5,486 bases of DNA, taken from Candidatus Zixiibacteriota bacterium. Its GTDB lineage: Bacteria; Zixibacteria; MSB-5A5; GN15; JAAZOE01. The position numbers and the translations under genes are program-made. The DNA lies in the NCBI GenBank assembly GCA_012797915.1, contig JAAZOE010000559.1, positions 1-5,486 on the forward strand, written 5' to 3'. The first letter of the stretch is position 1. The number at the start of each line of letters is the position of its first letter. The notes beneath the pieces are model-generated. The model was not told the origin of the DNA. It searched no databases and worked only from the letters and a program-made list of their open reading frames with translations. Positions 1-5,486 of this stretch are shown piece by piece.

Positions 1-926
1 AAGGGATCCGCCGCCACCAGCCAGCGACCGTCCAGATCGAGGAAATCGGCCAGCGAGGACAGATGCCAGGCGGCCGCGATTCCCACGGACGATTCGATCA
101 TGCATCCCAGCATGACTTTCAGGTCCAGGCGATGGGCCTCGCGCATCGCTTCGATGGCCGTCTCCAAACGGCCGGATTTTTGTATCTTGATATTGACGCC
201 GTCCACAAAGGCCCCGACCCGGACGACATCATCCTTCGTTTCAACCGCCTCGTCGGCGATAAGCGGCACCGTGATGGCCTCGCGCAATCGCTGCCAATCG
301 TCGATCGCCGCGACGGGAAACGGTTGTTCGATAAGTTCAATTCGATCCAACGGTGTCTCGGCCAGCATTCGAACGGCATCCTCGAATATCCAGCTGCCGT
401 TGGCATCGATACGGAAGCGAAGATTCCCGCAGCGATGCATCCCCTCGATCACCTGTCCGGACGTGACCGGATCGGCATCCATCTTGATTTTGACCGCCCC
501 CCACTCCCCTCCGGCATATCGTTCCAGGTCCTGGAAATCGCCGACCGACACCGTCACCGAGGTTTGTCGAGGAGTGGGTTGAACCAACCCCAGGTGAGCG
601 TACAATGGTTTGCCCGCTCGGCGGGCACGGAAGTCATGGAGAGCGGTGGAGACGGCGCAGATTGCCGGGCAGCTGAACTCCCTCTCCCGGTCCTTCAAAA
701 AGCCGTCGAGCCTCGGTTCCGGGATTTCGGCAGCGAAGCGGCAGAGGCGTTCAATCTCCGGCCCGAGATCGTCAGCGGTGATGCCATAGTAGACGGAACC
801 GGACGCTTCGCCCAGTCCGACATCGTCGGCGACGACAATAAAGTTCTTCTTGATCCGGGCGCTTCCGGCGGCCAGGACAAACCGGCGATTCAACTCCAGT
901 TCGAGCGGGACCATCCGGAAGATCAT
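1..926 (-). CDS. ykfB: L-Ala-D/L-Glu (dipeptide) epimerase, enolase superfamily, 3' end cut by window edge
   Basis: I translated this frame by hand: 308 residues with no stop, running off the left edge. It epimerises L-Ala-D-Glu from murein peptides to L-Ala-L-Glu in the cytoplasm. The N-terminal capping domain covers about residues 1-115, followed by the TIM barrel. Every family landmark is visible: K146-x-K148 on barrel strand 2, metal ligands D174 (IDAN), E200 (IEQPF) and D225 (ADE), the second catalytic lysine K247 (NIK), E278 (CMIESS), and D297-x-D299 (LDLDG). This DxD pair binds the dipeptide amino group in YkfB-type epimerases and argues against muconate cycloisomerase or o-succinylbenzoate synthase. 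The visible end (LVAADP) matches the family's late AEDPF segment, so only a few tens of residues should be missing. The ATG at 926 overlaps the upstream peptidase stop as ATGA, with no strong Shine-Dalgarno, which implies translational coupling. The N-terminal hairpin before GEAS looks a few residues shorter than usual. Exact dipeptide specificity is inferred. Confidence 0.93.
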   Translation of the reverse strand, partial: MIFRMVPLELELNRRFVLAAGSARIKKNFIVVADDVGLGEASGSVYYGITADDLGPEIERLCRFAAEIPEPRLDGFLKDREREFSCPAICAVSTALHDFRARRAGKPLYAHLGLVQPTPRQTSVTVSVGDFQDLERYAGGEWGAVKIKMDADPVTSGQVIEGMHRCGNLRFRIDANGSWIFEDAVRMLAETPLDRIELIEQPFPVAAIDDWQRLREAITVPLIADEAVETKDDVVRVGAFVDGVNIKIQKSGRLETAIEAMREAHRLDLKVMLGCMIESSVGIAAAWHLSSLADFLDLDGRWLVAADP

Positions 927-1714
927 GGCAGCACCCGCCGCACTTCCTCGAGGCTTTCGGCGAGATCCCGGCGATACCGGCGGGCTTTCGGATCGAGGGA
1001 ATCGATAGTCACCATGCCCCGTCCGGCCGAGGCATGGATGATTTCCCGGACCCCGCAGGCGATGGCGACATGTCCCGGGAAGAACAACAGATCACCAGAG
1101 CGGAGGTCGGCTGGCGAGACCGGTATGCCGGCCAGGCGCTGGTCCTTGCTGTCGCGCGGCAACGAAATCCCGTGGTATTTGAAAACCATCTGGACCAGAC
1201 CGCTGCAGTCGAAGCCGCATGGGGTCAGGCCGCCCCACAGGTAGGGCGTCCCGAGGAATCGCCGCGCCGTGGCACCGATGCGCCGACCGGTCCCATGGTC
1301 GGGCATGTTTGGGGAAGCCGGAGTCAGGTGCCGGGTCGCGATCGGGGCGGCGAAGCCATTGGGCAGCAGGACGACGTTTTTCCGCATACGTCGGCCGATG
1401 ACCACCTCCGTCGCGAAATGGAGAAGATGCGGAAAGGCCGGCGCGCTCTCGCCTCCGAGCGGCGCGGCGGCCGAGACGATCATCCGTTTCGGTTGCGCGC
1501 GGTACCGCTTCCAGGCGGCAAACGGAAGAAGATCGAGATGCCCGGTCCGACACCACCCTGTGTACCCATCGGAGAGAATGATATGGCTGTATTCATCATG
1601 GCCGGAATCGACGGCGACCGGGGTGCCGAACAACGCCTGGCTGAGCCGTTCCGATCGCCATGTCGGCTTGGCCCGCATGTCGGTTACCGAAACCGTGATG
1701 ATTCCGTATCGCAT
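923..1714 (-). CDS. ykfC: NlpC/P60 cysteine endopeptidase with SH3-like N-terminus (YkfC-type murein peptide hydrolase)
   Basis: A 263-residue gamma-D-glutamyl-L-diamino acid endopeptidase. Residues 1-62 resemble a bacterial SH3 domain (TDMRAKP, QALFGTPV, DGYTGW), and about 76-128 look like a second, degenerate one. The NlpC/P60 domain covers about 143-240. The catalytic Cys170 lies in GFDCSGL, His215 in PGHVAIA and His227 in IIHASA. Y158 (YLWGG), S171 and D188-S189 (LPRDSKDQ) match positions that bind the L-Ala-D-Glu end of the substrate in YkfC relatives. There is no signal peptide or lipobox, so it should work on imported peptides in the cytoplasm. The loop between GDLLFF and HVAIA is only two residues, shorter than in most relatives. 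The next gene, overlapping by 4 bases, is the epimerase that uses its product, which supports recycling over wall remodelling. The ATG at 1714 is kept because the SH3 strand begins at residue 4. No Shine-Dalgarno precedes it. The operon order peptidase-epimerase is the reverse of B. subtilis ykfB-ykfC. Confidence 0.92.
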   Translation of the reverse strand: MRYGIITVSVTDMRAKPTWRSERLSQALFGTPVAVDSGHDEYSHIILSDGYTGWCRTGHLDLLPFAAWKRYRAQPKRMIVSAAAPLGGESAPAFPHLLHFATEVVIGRRMRKNVVLLPNGFAAPIATRHLTPASPNMPDHGTGRRIGATARRFLGTPYLWGGLTPCGFDCSGLVQMVFKYHGISLPRDSKDQRLAGIPVSPADLRSGDLLFFPGHVAIACGVREIIHASAGRGMVTIDSLDPKARRYRRDLAESLEEVRRVLP

Positions 1715-1720
1715 GATTGA

Positions 1721-1749
1721 TGTATATTATTCGCGTTCCGGTCTGGCAA
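1721..1749 (-). promoter_or_regulatory. Sigma70-type promoter of the peptidase-epimerase operon, probably leaderless
   Basis: On the minus strand, a -35 box TTGCCA (1749-1744, 5 of 6 to TTGACA) is followed after exactly 17 bases by TATACA (1726-1721, 4 of 6 to TATAAT). Only six bases (TCAATC) separate the -10 box from the ATG at 1714, so transcription should begin at or next to the A of the start codon. There is no Shine-Dalgarno upstream of that ATG, which fits a leaderless mRNA. The boxes are seen in the sequence; the start site is inferred. Confidence 0.6.
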
Positions 1750-1754
1750 GCCAA

Positions 1755-1766
1755 AAACGTTTCACG
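1755..1766 (-). promoter_or_regulatory. CGTGAAA-type motif just upstream of the -35 box
   Basis: The minus-strand sequence CGTGAAACGTTT lies five bases upstream of the predicted -35 box. It matches 11 of 12 bases of CGTGAAAAGTTT at 5155-5144, ahead of the transketolase operon, in the same orientation. Here only the first half of the palindrome is preserved, because TTGG follows instead of CACA. It could be a half-site for a shared activator, or chance. Confidence 0.25.
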
Positions 1767-1797
1767 GGACCGGCGGCGACGTCTCGGTGCCAGGCAT

Positions 1798-1827
1798 AAA
1801 AAAAGGGCGCCGCGACGGCGCCCTTTT
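1798..1827 (-). terminator. Intrinsic terminator of the transketolase-aminotransferase operon
   Basis: Reading the minus strand, a perfect 7-bp GC stem (GGGCGCC / GGCGCCC, 1823-1817 and 1811-1805) encloses a 5-base loop GTCGC and is followed directly by seven T residues (1804-1798). Flanking A4/T4 could extend the stem to 11 bp. It starts 12 bases after the aminotransferase stop codon and separates that operon from the peptidase promoter. On the plus strand the tail is only TTTT, so it should work mainly for the minus strand, and no plus-strand gene needs it. Confidence 0.93.
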
Positions 1828-1839
1828 CGTCCTCGATGA

Positions 1840-3030
1840 TCATCCCTTTTTGACCGGCTCTTTAATGAGGGCCGGCATCGCCTCGCGGATGCGCGTCAGC
1901 GCTTTCTTAATATTCTCGATGGAGTTGGCATACGAGAAGCGGAGATATCCCTGGCCGTATTCGCCAAACGCCGTTCCGGCCAGCCCGGCGACGCCGAGTT
2001 CGGTCAGCATATACTCGGCCAGTTCCTTCGATTCCCAACCGGTTTTCTTGATGTTCGGCCAGACGTAGAAGGCGCCGTGCGGTACCAGACAGGAGAAACC
2101 CTCGATCTGGTTGATTCCCTCAACGAAGAAATCGCGCCGTTTATGGAATTCCTCGATCATCGCCGCCGGGGCGTCCTGCGGCCCCAACAGTGCTTCGATC
2201 GCCGCCTGCTGGATAAAGGATGTGGCACAGGAGCTGATATTGGTTTGCAGCCGGGCCACGGCCGGAGCCAGCTCTTTCGGCAACAGCCCCCACCCCAGCC
2301 GCCAGCCGCACATGGCATACACCTTGGACAATCCATCGAGGATAATTACGCGATCCTGGTTGGCATCGAACTGGGAGATCGATTCGAAGGTGATGTCATA
2401 GATGATCCGGGAATAGATTTCATCAGCCATGATCAGGAAGTCGTGCTCGCAGGCCAGCTTGTAGATTTCCTCGAGGTCCTGGCGGGTCAGCACCGACCCG
2501 GTCGGATTCTCCGGAGAGTTGATGATCAACAGGCGGGTCCGGGGAGTAATCAATTTCTTCAGTTCCTTGACGTCGAGGCGGAACTGGTTCTCCTCGCGCA
2601 AGGGAACTGGAACGCGGGTGGCGCCGGTGAAATCGATGACCGATTTGTAAATTGGGTAGCCGGGATCGGGATAGATGATTTTCTCCCCCGGTTCGGCCAG
2701 CATCATGATGACGGCGAACATCACCAGCTTGCTGCCGGGCGTGACCACGATCTGATCGGGATGGTATTTGACGCCGCGCAGTTTATAGTAGTATTCCGAG
2801 ATCGCCGCGCGGGCCTCCGGCGTGCCGGCCGGGGCGGTATAATGGGTATTGCCGTCATTTATGCCCTTAATGGCTTCATCGCGAATGTTACGGGGCGTGT
2901 CGAAATCCGGCTCCCCGATCTGGAGATGGATGACCTTGATATTCTTCTCTCTCTCCAGGCGCTGCGCCCGGGCCAGCGTTTCGAACGCCGATTCCGTCCC
3001 CAACCGGGACATCCTCTTGGCAAATTTCAT
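1840..3030 (-). CDS. PLP-dependent class I/II aminotransferase (aspartate/aromatic aminotransferase-like)
   Basis: A complete 396-residue fold-type I aminotransferase of the normal family length. It transfers an amino group between an amino acid and a 2-oxo acid in the cytoplasm. Landmarks in order: IGEPDFDTP (38-46) at the N-terminal active-site segment, GSK (99-101) at the PLP phosphate site, Y125 stacking region (PGYPIY), N175 (NSPENPTG), D203 and Y206 (ADEIY), the Schiff-base lysine K236 (GLSKVYAM), R244 (GWRLGW), and R364 (LRFSYA), which binds the substrate carboxylate. The sequence resembles the I-gamma subgroup (AspB/PatA type) that includes aspartate, aromatic and prephenate aminotransferases, so substrate and gene symbol are left open. 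The ATG at 3030 has a good Shine-Dalgarno, GAGGTG at 3043-3038, seven bases upstream. The transketolase stop is 21 bases upstream, so the two are probably co-transcribed. The C-terminal tail is lysine-rich (KEPVKKG). Confidence 0.95.
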   Translation of the reverse strand: MKFAKRMSRLGTESAFETLARAQRLEREKNIKVIHLQIGEPDFDTPRNIRDEAIKGINDGNTHYTAPAGTPEARAAISEYYYKLRGVKYHPDQIVVTPGSKLVMFAVIMMLAEPGEKIIYPDPGYPIYKSVIDFTGATRVPVPLREENQFRLDVKELKKLITPRTRLLIINSPENPTGSVLTRQDLEEIYKLACEHDFLIMADEIYSRIIYDITFESISQFDANQDRVIILDGLSKVYAMCGWRLGWGLLPKELAPAVARLQTNISSCATSFIQQAAIEALLGPQDAPAAMIEEFHKRRDFFVEGINQIEGFSCLVPHGAFYVWPNIKKTGWESKELAEYMLTELGVAGLAGTAFGEYGQGYLRFSYANSIENIKKALTRIREAMPALIKEPVKKG

Positions 3031-3037
3031 AGCCCTA

Positions 3038-3043
3038 CACCTC
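3038..3043 (-). promoter_or_regulatory. Ribosome binding site of the aminotransferase
   Basis: GAGGTG lies seven bases upstream of the ATG at 3030, wholly inside the 21-base gap after the transketolase stop at 3052. It fixes the start codon and shows that the second gene of the operon has its own ribosome entry site. Confidence 0.75.
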
Positions 3044-3051
3044 GTTTATGG

Positions 3052-5064
3052 TTACCTGTTTTGCAACAGTTTTTTTGCCTTGGCGACGATGTGTTCCGCC
3101 GATAAGCCGAATTCCTTGATCAGTTGCCACGACTTGCCCGATTCCCCGAATCGATCGGTGACGCCCAACATGTCGAAAAGAACCTTCTTCCCGGCCAGGC
3201 CCGGATCGCTGAGGATGGTGGAGGCAATCCAGTTGCCCAGTCCGCCGACCTGATGTTCCTCGCAAGTGAGAATCGCCCCGGTCTCGTGCGCCGCCCGGAT
3301 GACCGCCGCCCGGTCCAGCGGCTTGAGGGTGTGCATGTTCAGGACCCGGGTTTCCAGGCCGAACTCCCGGCGCAGAATCCAGGCCGCCCGGCAGGCCTCG
3401 GCCGTCTCCGGTCCGCAGGCGATCAGGGTCAAATCCTCGTGCTCATCGCGGTACTGCTCGGCCAGACAGATGTCGAACGCCTTGACGAAATCCTCCTGCT
3501 CCCCGCGGAACCGGTGCACGTTGGCCTTGCCGAAGACGAACGGCGTCTCGGGGGTGGTGATGATCGGCGTCGCCTCGCGGGCGAAACGCAGATATTTCGG
3601 GCCGACGATATCGAAGAGCAGGACTTTGGTGGCTTTCTTGACTTCCACCGCATCGCAGGGGACGGAGACATGCATATTGGGCAGGCCGCACAGTTGGAAT
3701 AAGGCCTCCAGTTCCTGATGAGTCGCGCCGTCGGGCCCGACCGATACGCCCCCGTGGGCCCCGACAATCAGCACGTTGAAGTTGCCGTAACAGACCGACA
3801 CCCGCAGCTGATCCAGATTCCTCGCCGAGGAAAACACGCCATAGGTTCCGAAAACCGGAATCTTTCCCTCTTTGGCCAATCCGGCGGCCACGGTTGTCCC
3901 CCCTTGTTCGGCCACCCCAACGGAGAACCAGCGGTCTTTCCGTTCCGGATGCTTCTTGTAGAAATCGGAGATGGTGATGGAATCGGATATATCCGCGCCG
4001 ATACAGACAACCCGCTCATCGCCGCCATACTCGTCCAACGCCCGCCCCATCCCCATCCGCGTGGGATCCATCGTCACCTTCATGGTCTGGCCCGTGTTCC
4101 ACCAATAATCGCGCTCGAAATGCGGCATCTTGGCATCGAGCCGTTTCTCCACGGTTTTCTGGTAGTCGCCGGCAACGGCGAAGAAGGCCGGCAGGTCGAA
4201 CACGCCGGTCAGCTTCAGCTCCACCAGCGCCTTCTCCAATTCCTCCTTATTGGGCGATTTGCCGTGCCAGCCGACCACGTTTTCCATGAAGCTGACCCCC
4301 TTGCCCTTGACCGTATTGGCGATGATGCAGGACGGCTTGTCGCCGGTATTGGCCTTGGCGGCTTCGAGCGTCGCGACGATCTGCTCCATGGTATGGCCGT
4401 CGATTTCGCGCACCTCCCAGCCGAAAGCCCGGTATTTGTCCGCCAGCGGTTCCAGCCGCATGACCTGCTCTGTCGGACCATCAATCTGCAACCGGTTTCG
4501 ATCGATGATAATGGTCAGGTTGTTCAGTTTGAAATTGGCCGCGGCCATGGCCGCCTCCCACATGGAGCCTTCCTGGTGCTCGCCGTCGGAGGAAATTACG
4601 AATATATGATAATCCTTTTTGTCCAGTTTCGCGGCCAGGGCGATGCCGACCGCCACGGAAAACCCCTGACCCAGCGAACCGGAGGATATTTCCACGCCGG
4701 GCAGATCCCGCCAATGCGGATGCCCCTGGAACGGCGCTCCCAGAGCCCGCAATTTGGCCACTTCTTTCTCCGGATAATACCCGGATACGGCCAGCGACAC
4801 GTATAACGCCGGGGCCTTGTGACCAGCCGACCAGAGAATGCGATCGCGCATGTCCCAGCGGGGATTCTTGGGGTCATGACGGGCCACCTTGAGGTACAAG
4901 GCCGCCAGAATATCCATCATCGATAGCGTCCCTCCGGAATGCCCGGAGCCGGCGCAACAAAGCGAAATAAGATTAAGACCGCGCATGTAATTGGCGCGTT
5001 CCTTAAGCTGTTCTATGGTCATGGCCGCCCCCAATGTGGTTGTGTGTGAATTTATCCGATTCAT
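3052..5064 (-). CDS. tkt: Transketolase (fused split-type)
   Basis: A 670-residue ThDP-dependent transketolase, moving two-carbon units between ketoses and aldoses in the non-oxidative pentose phosphate pathway. Residues about 15-280 form the N-terminal ThDP-binding half: H42 (GSGHSGG), H82 (AGHKAPALY), H114, SGSLGQG (128-134), D160-G161-E162 with metal ligand N190 (DRNRLQIDG), and H267 (GWHGKSP). About 331-500 form the pyrimidine-binding half: catalytic E386 (GVAEQ), H437, H449 (GPDGATHQELE) and R496. The transketolase C-terminal domain follows (ACGPETAEAC, EEHQVGGLGN). The sequence reads like the separate A and B subunits of archaea and Firmicutes joined end to end, and lacks 1-deoxyxylulose-5-phosphate synthase features. 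The first Gly of the GDG motif is Ser159, a change I recall in some other transketolase N-terminal subunits. ATG 5064 is chosen for its GGGAGG site. GTG 5076 would place that site inside the gene, and ATG 5022 also fits the family start but has a weak site. Confidence 0.96.
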   Translation of the reverse strand: MNRINSHTTTLGAAMTIEQLKERANYMRGLNLISLCCAGSGHSGGTLSMMDILAALYLKVARHDPKNPRWDMRDRILWSAGHKAPALYVSLAVSGYYPEKEVAKLRALGAPFQGHPHWRDLPGVEISSGSLGQGFSVAVGIALAAKLDKKDYHIFVISSDGEHQEGSMWEAAMAAANFKLNNLTIIIDRNRLQIDGPTEQVMRLEPLADKYRAFGWEVREIDGHTMEQIVATLEAAKANTGDKPSCIIANTVKGKGVSFMENVVGWHGKSPNKEELEKALVELKLTGVFDLPAFFAVAGDYQKTVEKRLDAKMPHFERDYWWNTGQTMKVTMDPTRMGMGRALDEYGGDERVVCIGADISDSITISDFYKKHPERKDRWFSVGVAEQGGTTVAAGLAKEGKIPVFGTYGVFSSARNLDQLRVSVCYGNFNVLIVGAHGGVSVGPDGATHQELEALFQLCGLPNMHVSVPCDAVEVKKATKVLLFDIVGPKYLRFAREATPIITTPETPFVFGKANVHRFRGEQEDFVKAFDICLAEQYRDEHEDLTLIACGPETAEACRAAWILRREFGLETRVLNMHTLKPLDRAAVIRAAHETGAILTCEEHQVGGLGNWIASTILSDPGLAGKKVLFDMLGVTDRFGESGKSWQLIKEFGLSAEHIVAKAKKLLQNR

Positions 5065-5068
5065 TTCG

Positions 5069-5074
5069 CCTCCC
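5069..5074 (-). promoter_or_regulatory. Ribosome binding site deciding the transketolase start
   Basis: GGGAGG lies four bases upstream of the ATG at 5064, the best Shine-Dalgarno near any candidate start. The spacing is slightly short. It lies inside the longer reading from GTG 5076, which argues against that start. Confidence 0.65.
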
Positions 5075-5102
5075 ACAATTAAAGCACGGTTGCTGCCTCT
5101 TA

Positions 5103-5130
5103 ATTAGTAACAACTTGGACCGGTAGTCAA
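5103..5130 (-). promoter_or_regulatory. Candidate promoter of the transketolase operon
   Basis: On the minus strand TTGACT (5130-5125, 5 of 6 to TTGACA) is followed after 16 bases by ACTAAT (5108-5103, 4 of 6 to TATAAT). This would give a leader of about 30 bases containing the ribosome site. A competing -10 box, CATAAT (5141-5136, 5 of 6), lies further upstream but has no recognisable -35 box. Promoter placement is therefore uncertain. Confidence 0.4.
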
Positions 5131-5139
5131 ATGGTATTA

Positions 5140-5155
5140 TGTGAAACTTTTCACG
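5140..5155. promoter_or_regulatory. CRP/FNR-like palindromic operator candidate
   Basis: On the plus strand TGTGA-AACTTT-TCACG matches 9 of 10 informative bases of the CRP-type consensus TGTGA-N6-TCACA. The inner 14 bases (5141-5154) are a perfect inverted repeat, GTGAAA-CT-TTTCAC. It sits about 10 bases upstream of the candidate -35 box at 5130 and shares one or two bases with the alternative -10 box at 5141-5136. Activator or repressor function cannot be told. The palindrome is seen; the regulator family is inferred. Confidence 0.4.
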
Positions 5156-5166
5156 CAGTACAGTCG

Positions 5167-5194
5167 GGAAAACCGGTCAAAAAACCCGTTTTCC
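5167..5194 (-). other. Imperfect hairpin downstream of coaE
   Basis: The minus strand folds as GGAAAACGGGT, a loop TTTTTG, then ACCGGTTTTCC: ten pairs with one G-G mismatch, starting 12 bases after the coaE stop. No T-tract follows the stem, because the T-run is in the loop, so it is not a textbook intrinsic terminator. It may help end or stabilise the coaE transcript, or have no function. Confidence 0.35.
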
Positions 5195-5205
5195 AGGCGT
5201 TTTTG

Positions 5206-5486
5206 TCAGGAAATCCCGGTTAAACGGCGGTACAACTTTTCCGCCTTGACTCGTAAGCCGTCCAGATCGCCATCATTGGTCATAACCATGTCCGCGTGCC
5301 GTTTAAGTTCCGCTTCCGAGAGCTGTAATCGGGAACGGCGACGGACTTCCTCGCGATCGAACCCCCGTTTCCCCATTCGTCGCAGCCGCCGTTCGGCGGT
5401 CGAGGTCACCAGGATGACATGGTCCATCCGTTTATCATATTTCCACTGGACCAGCAGGGCGGCATCGACAACCGCATGCCGGCGGA
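5206..5486 (-). CDS. coaE: Dephospho-CoA kinase, C-terminal part (5' end beyond window)
   Basis: About 92 residues are visible, starting inside the gene at the right edge and ending at TGA 5208-5206. The family is about 200 residues long, so the N-terminal half, with the P-loop that binds ATP, lies outside. The enzyme phosphorylates dephospho-CoA on its ribose 3'-hydroxyl, the last step of coenzyme A synthesis, in the cytoplasm. Seen in order: HAVVDAALLVQW matches the family's V-x-D-x-PLL strand, DHVILVTST is the next strand, GFDREEVRRRSRLQLS matches the conserved R-x-x-x-Q region of the lid, and HADMVMTNDGDLDGL matches the AD-x-VI-x-N-x-G signature near the C-terminus. The internal ATG at 5427 is not the start, since the frame stays open and homologous upstream of it. 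A gap of about 140 bases with its own promoter candidate separates it from transketolase, so co-transcription is possible but not required. Confidence 0.9.
   Translation of the reverse strand, partial: RRHAVVDAALLVQWKYDKRMDHVILVTSTAERRLRRMGKRGFDREEVRRRSRLQLSEAELKRHADMVMTNDGDLDGLRVKAEKLYRRLTGIS

Noticed and set aside
63..1244. Long plus-strand open frame (393 codons) opposite the epimerase and peptidase
   Set aside because: The translation resembles no protein family, while the minus strand encodes two enzymes with full catalytic motifs. It is an antisense shadow of GC-rich codon use.
1034..1720. Plus-strand frame running across the peptidase gene and its promoter
   Set aside because: No family resemblance; it simply mirrors the peptidase gene.
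2077..3105. Plus-strand open frame of 342 codons opposite the aminotransferase
   Set aside because: It lies antisense to a clearly recognisable gene, has no domain or plausible ribosome site, and has composition typical of a shadow frame.
3718..4806. Plus-strand open frame of 362 codons opposite the transketolase
   Set aside because: It is antisense to conserved transketolase sequence and rich in His, Arg and Gly with no recognisable motif.
5065..5076. Transketolase start at GTG 5076
   Set aside because: The GGGAGG ribosome site for ATG 5064 would lie within this extension, and nothing resembling a ribosome site precedes the GTG.
5206..5427. Small complete 73-residue gene starting at ATG 5427
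   Set aside because: The frame is open to the window edge and the upstream residues (HAVVDAALLVQW) match dephospho-CoA kinase, so this is the end of a larger gene.

Overview
The window carries five protein genes, all on the minus strand: two are cut by the window edges and three are complete. It is a densely packed bacterial chromosomal segment. By eye the base composition is moderately GC-rich. The proteins are ordinary housekeeping enzymes with no sign of phage, transposon, CRISPR or RNA genes. The combination of a fused archaeal/Firmicutes-type ('split-type') transketolase and a cytoplasmic NlpC/P60 peptidase next to a dipeptide epimerase suggests an uncultured or deep-branching bacterium, perhaps of the FCB group. 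That taxonomic guess is weak because no marker gene is present.

Layout, in the direction of transcription (right to left). (1) 5486-5206: C-terminal part of dephospho-CoA kinase (coaE), last step of coenzyme A synthesis. (2) 5205-5065: a non-coding stretch of about 140 bases. It holds an imperfect hairpin, a CRP/FNR-like palindrome and a candidate promoter. (3) 5064-3052: transketolase, followed after only 21 bases by (4) 3030-1840: a class I PLP-dependent aminotransferase. These two probably form one transcript, which ends at a strong intrinsic terminator at 1827-1798. (5) 1797-1715: a short promoter region whose -10 box sits so close to the next ATG that the transcript is probably leaderless. 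(6) 1714-923: an NlpC/P60 endopeptidase with an SH3-like N-terminus, resembling YkfC. It overlaps by 4 bases (ATGA) with (7) 926-1: an enolase-superfamily L-Ala-D/L-Glu epimerase resembling YkfB, cut by the left edge.

The last two genes make a clear functional pair for murein peptide recycling. The peptidase releases L-Ala-D-Glu from cell-wall peptides, and the epimerase converts it to L-Ala-L-Glu, which ordinary peptidases can degrade. The epimerase frame is open without a stop from 926 to the window edge, and every catalytic residue of the family is visible in it. Transketolase supplies pentose and erythrose phosphates. Why it is paired with the aminotransferase is not evident from the sequence.

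The most interesting signals are non-coding. One is the probable leaderless promoter of the recycling operon. The other is a near-identical 12-base motif upstream of both operons, which at the transketolase operon is part of a CRP/FNR-type palindrome. I found no convincing previously undescribed system.
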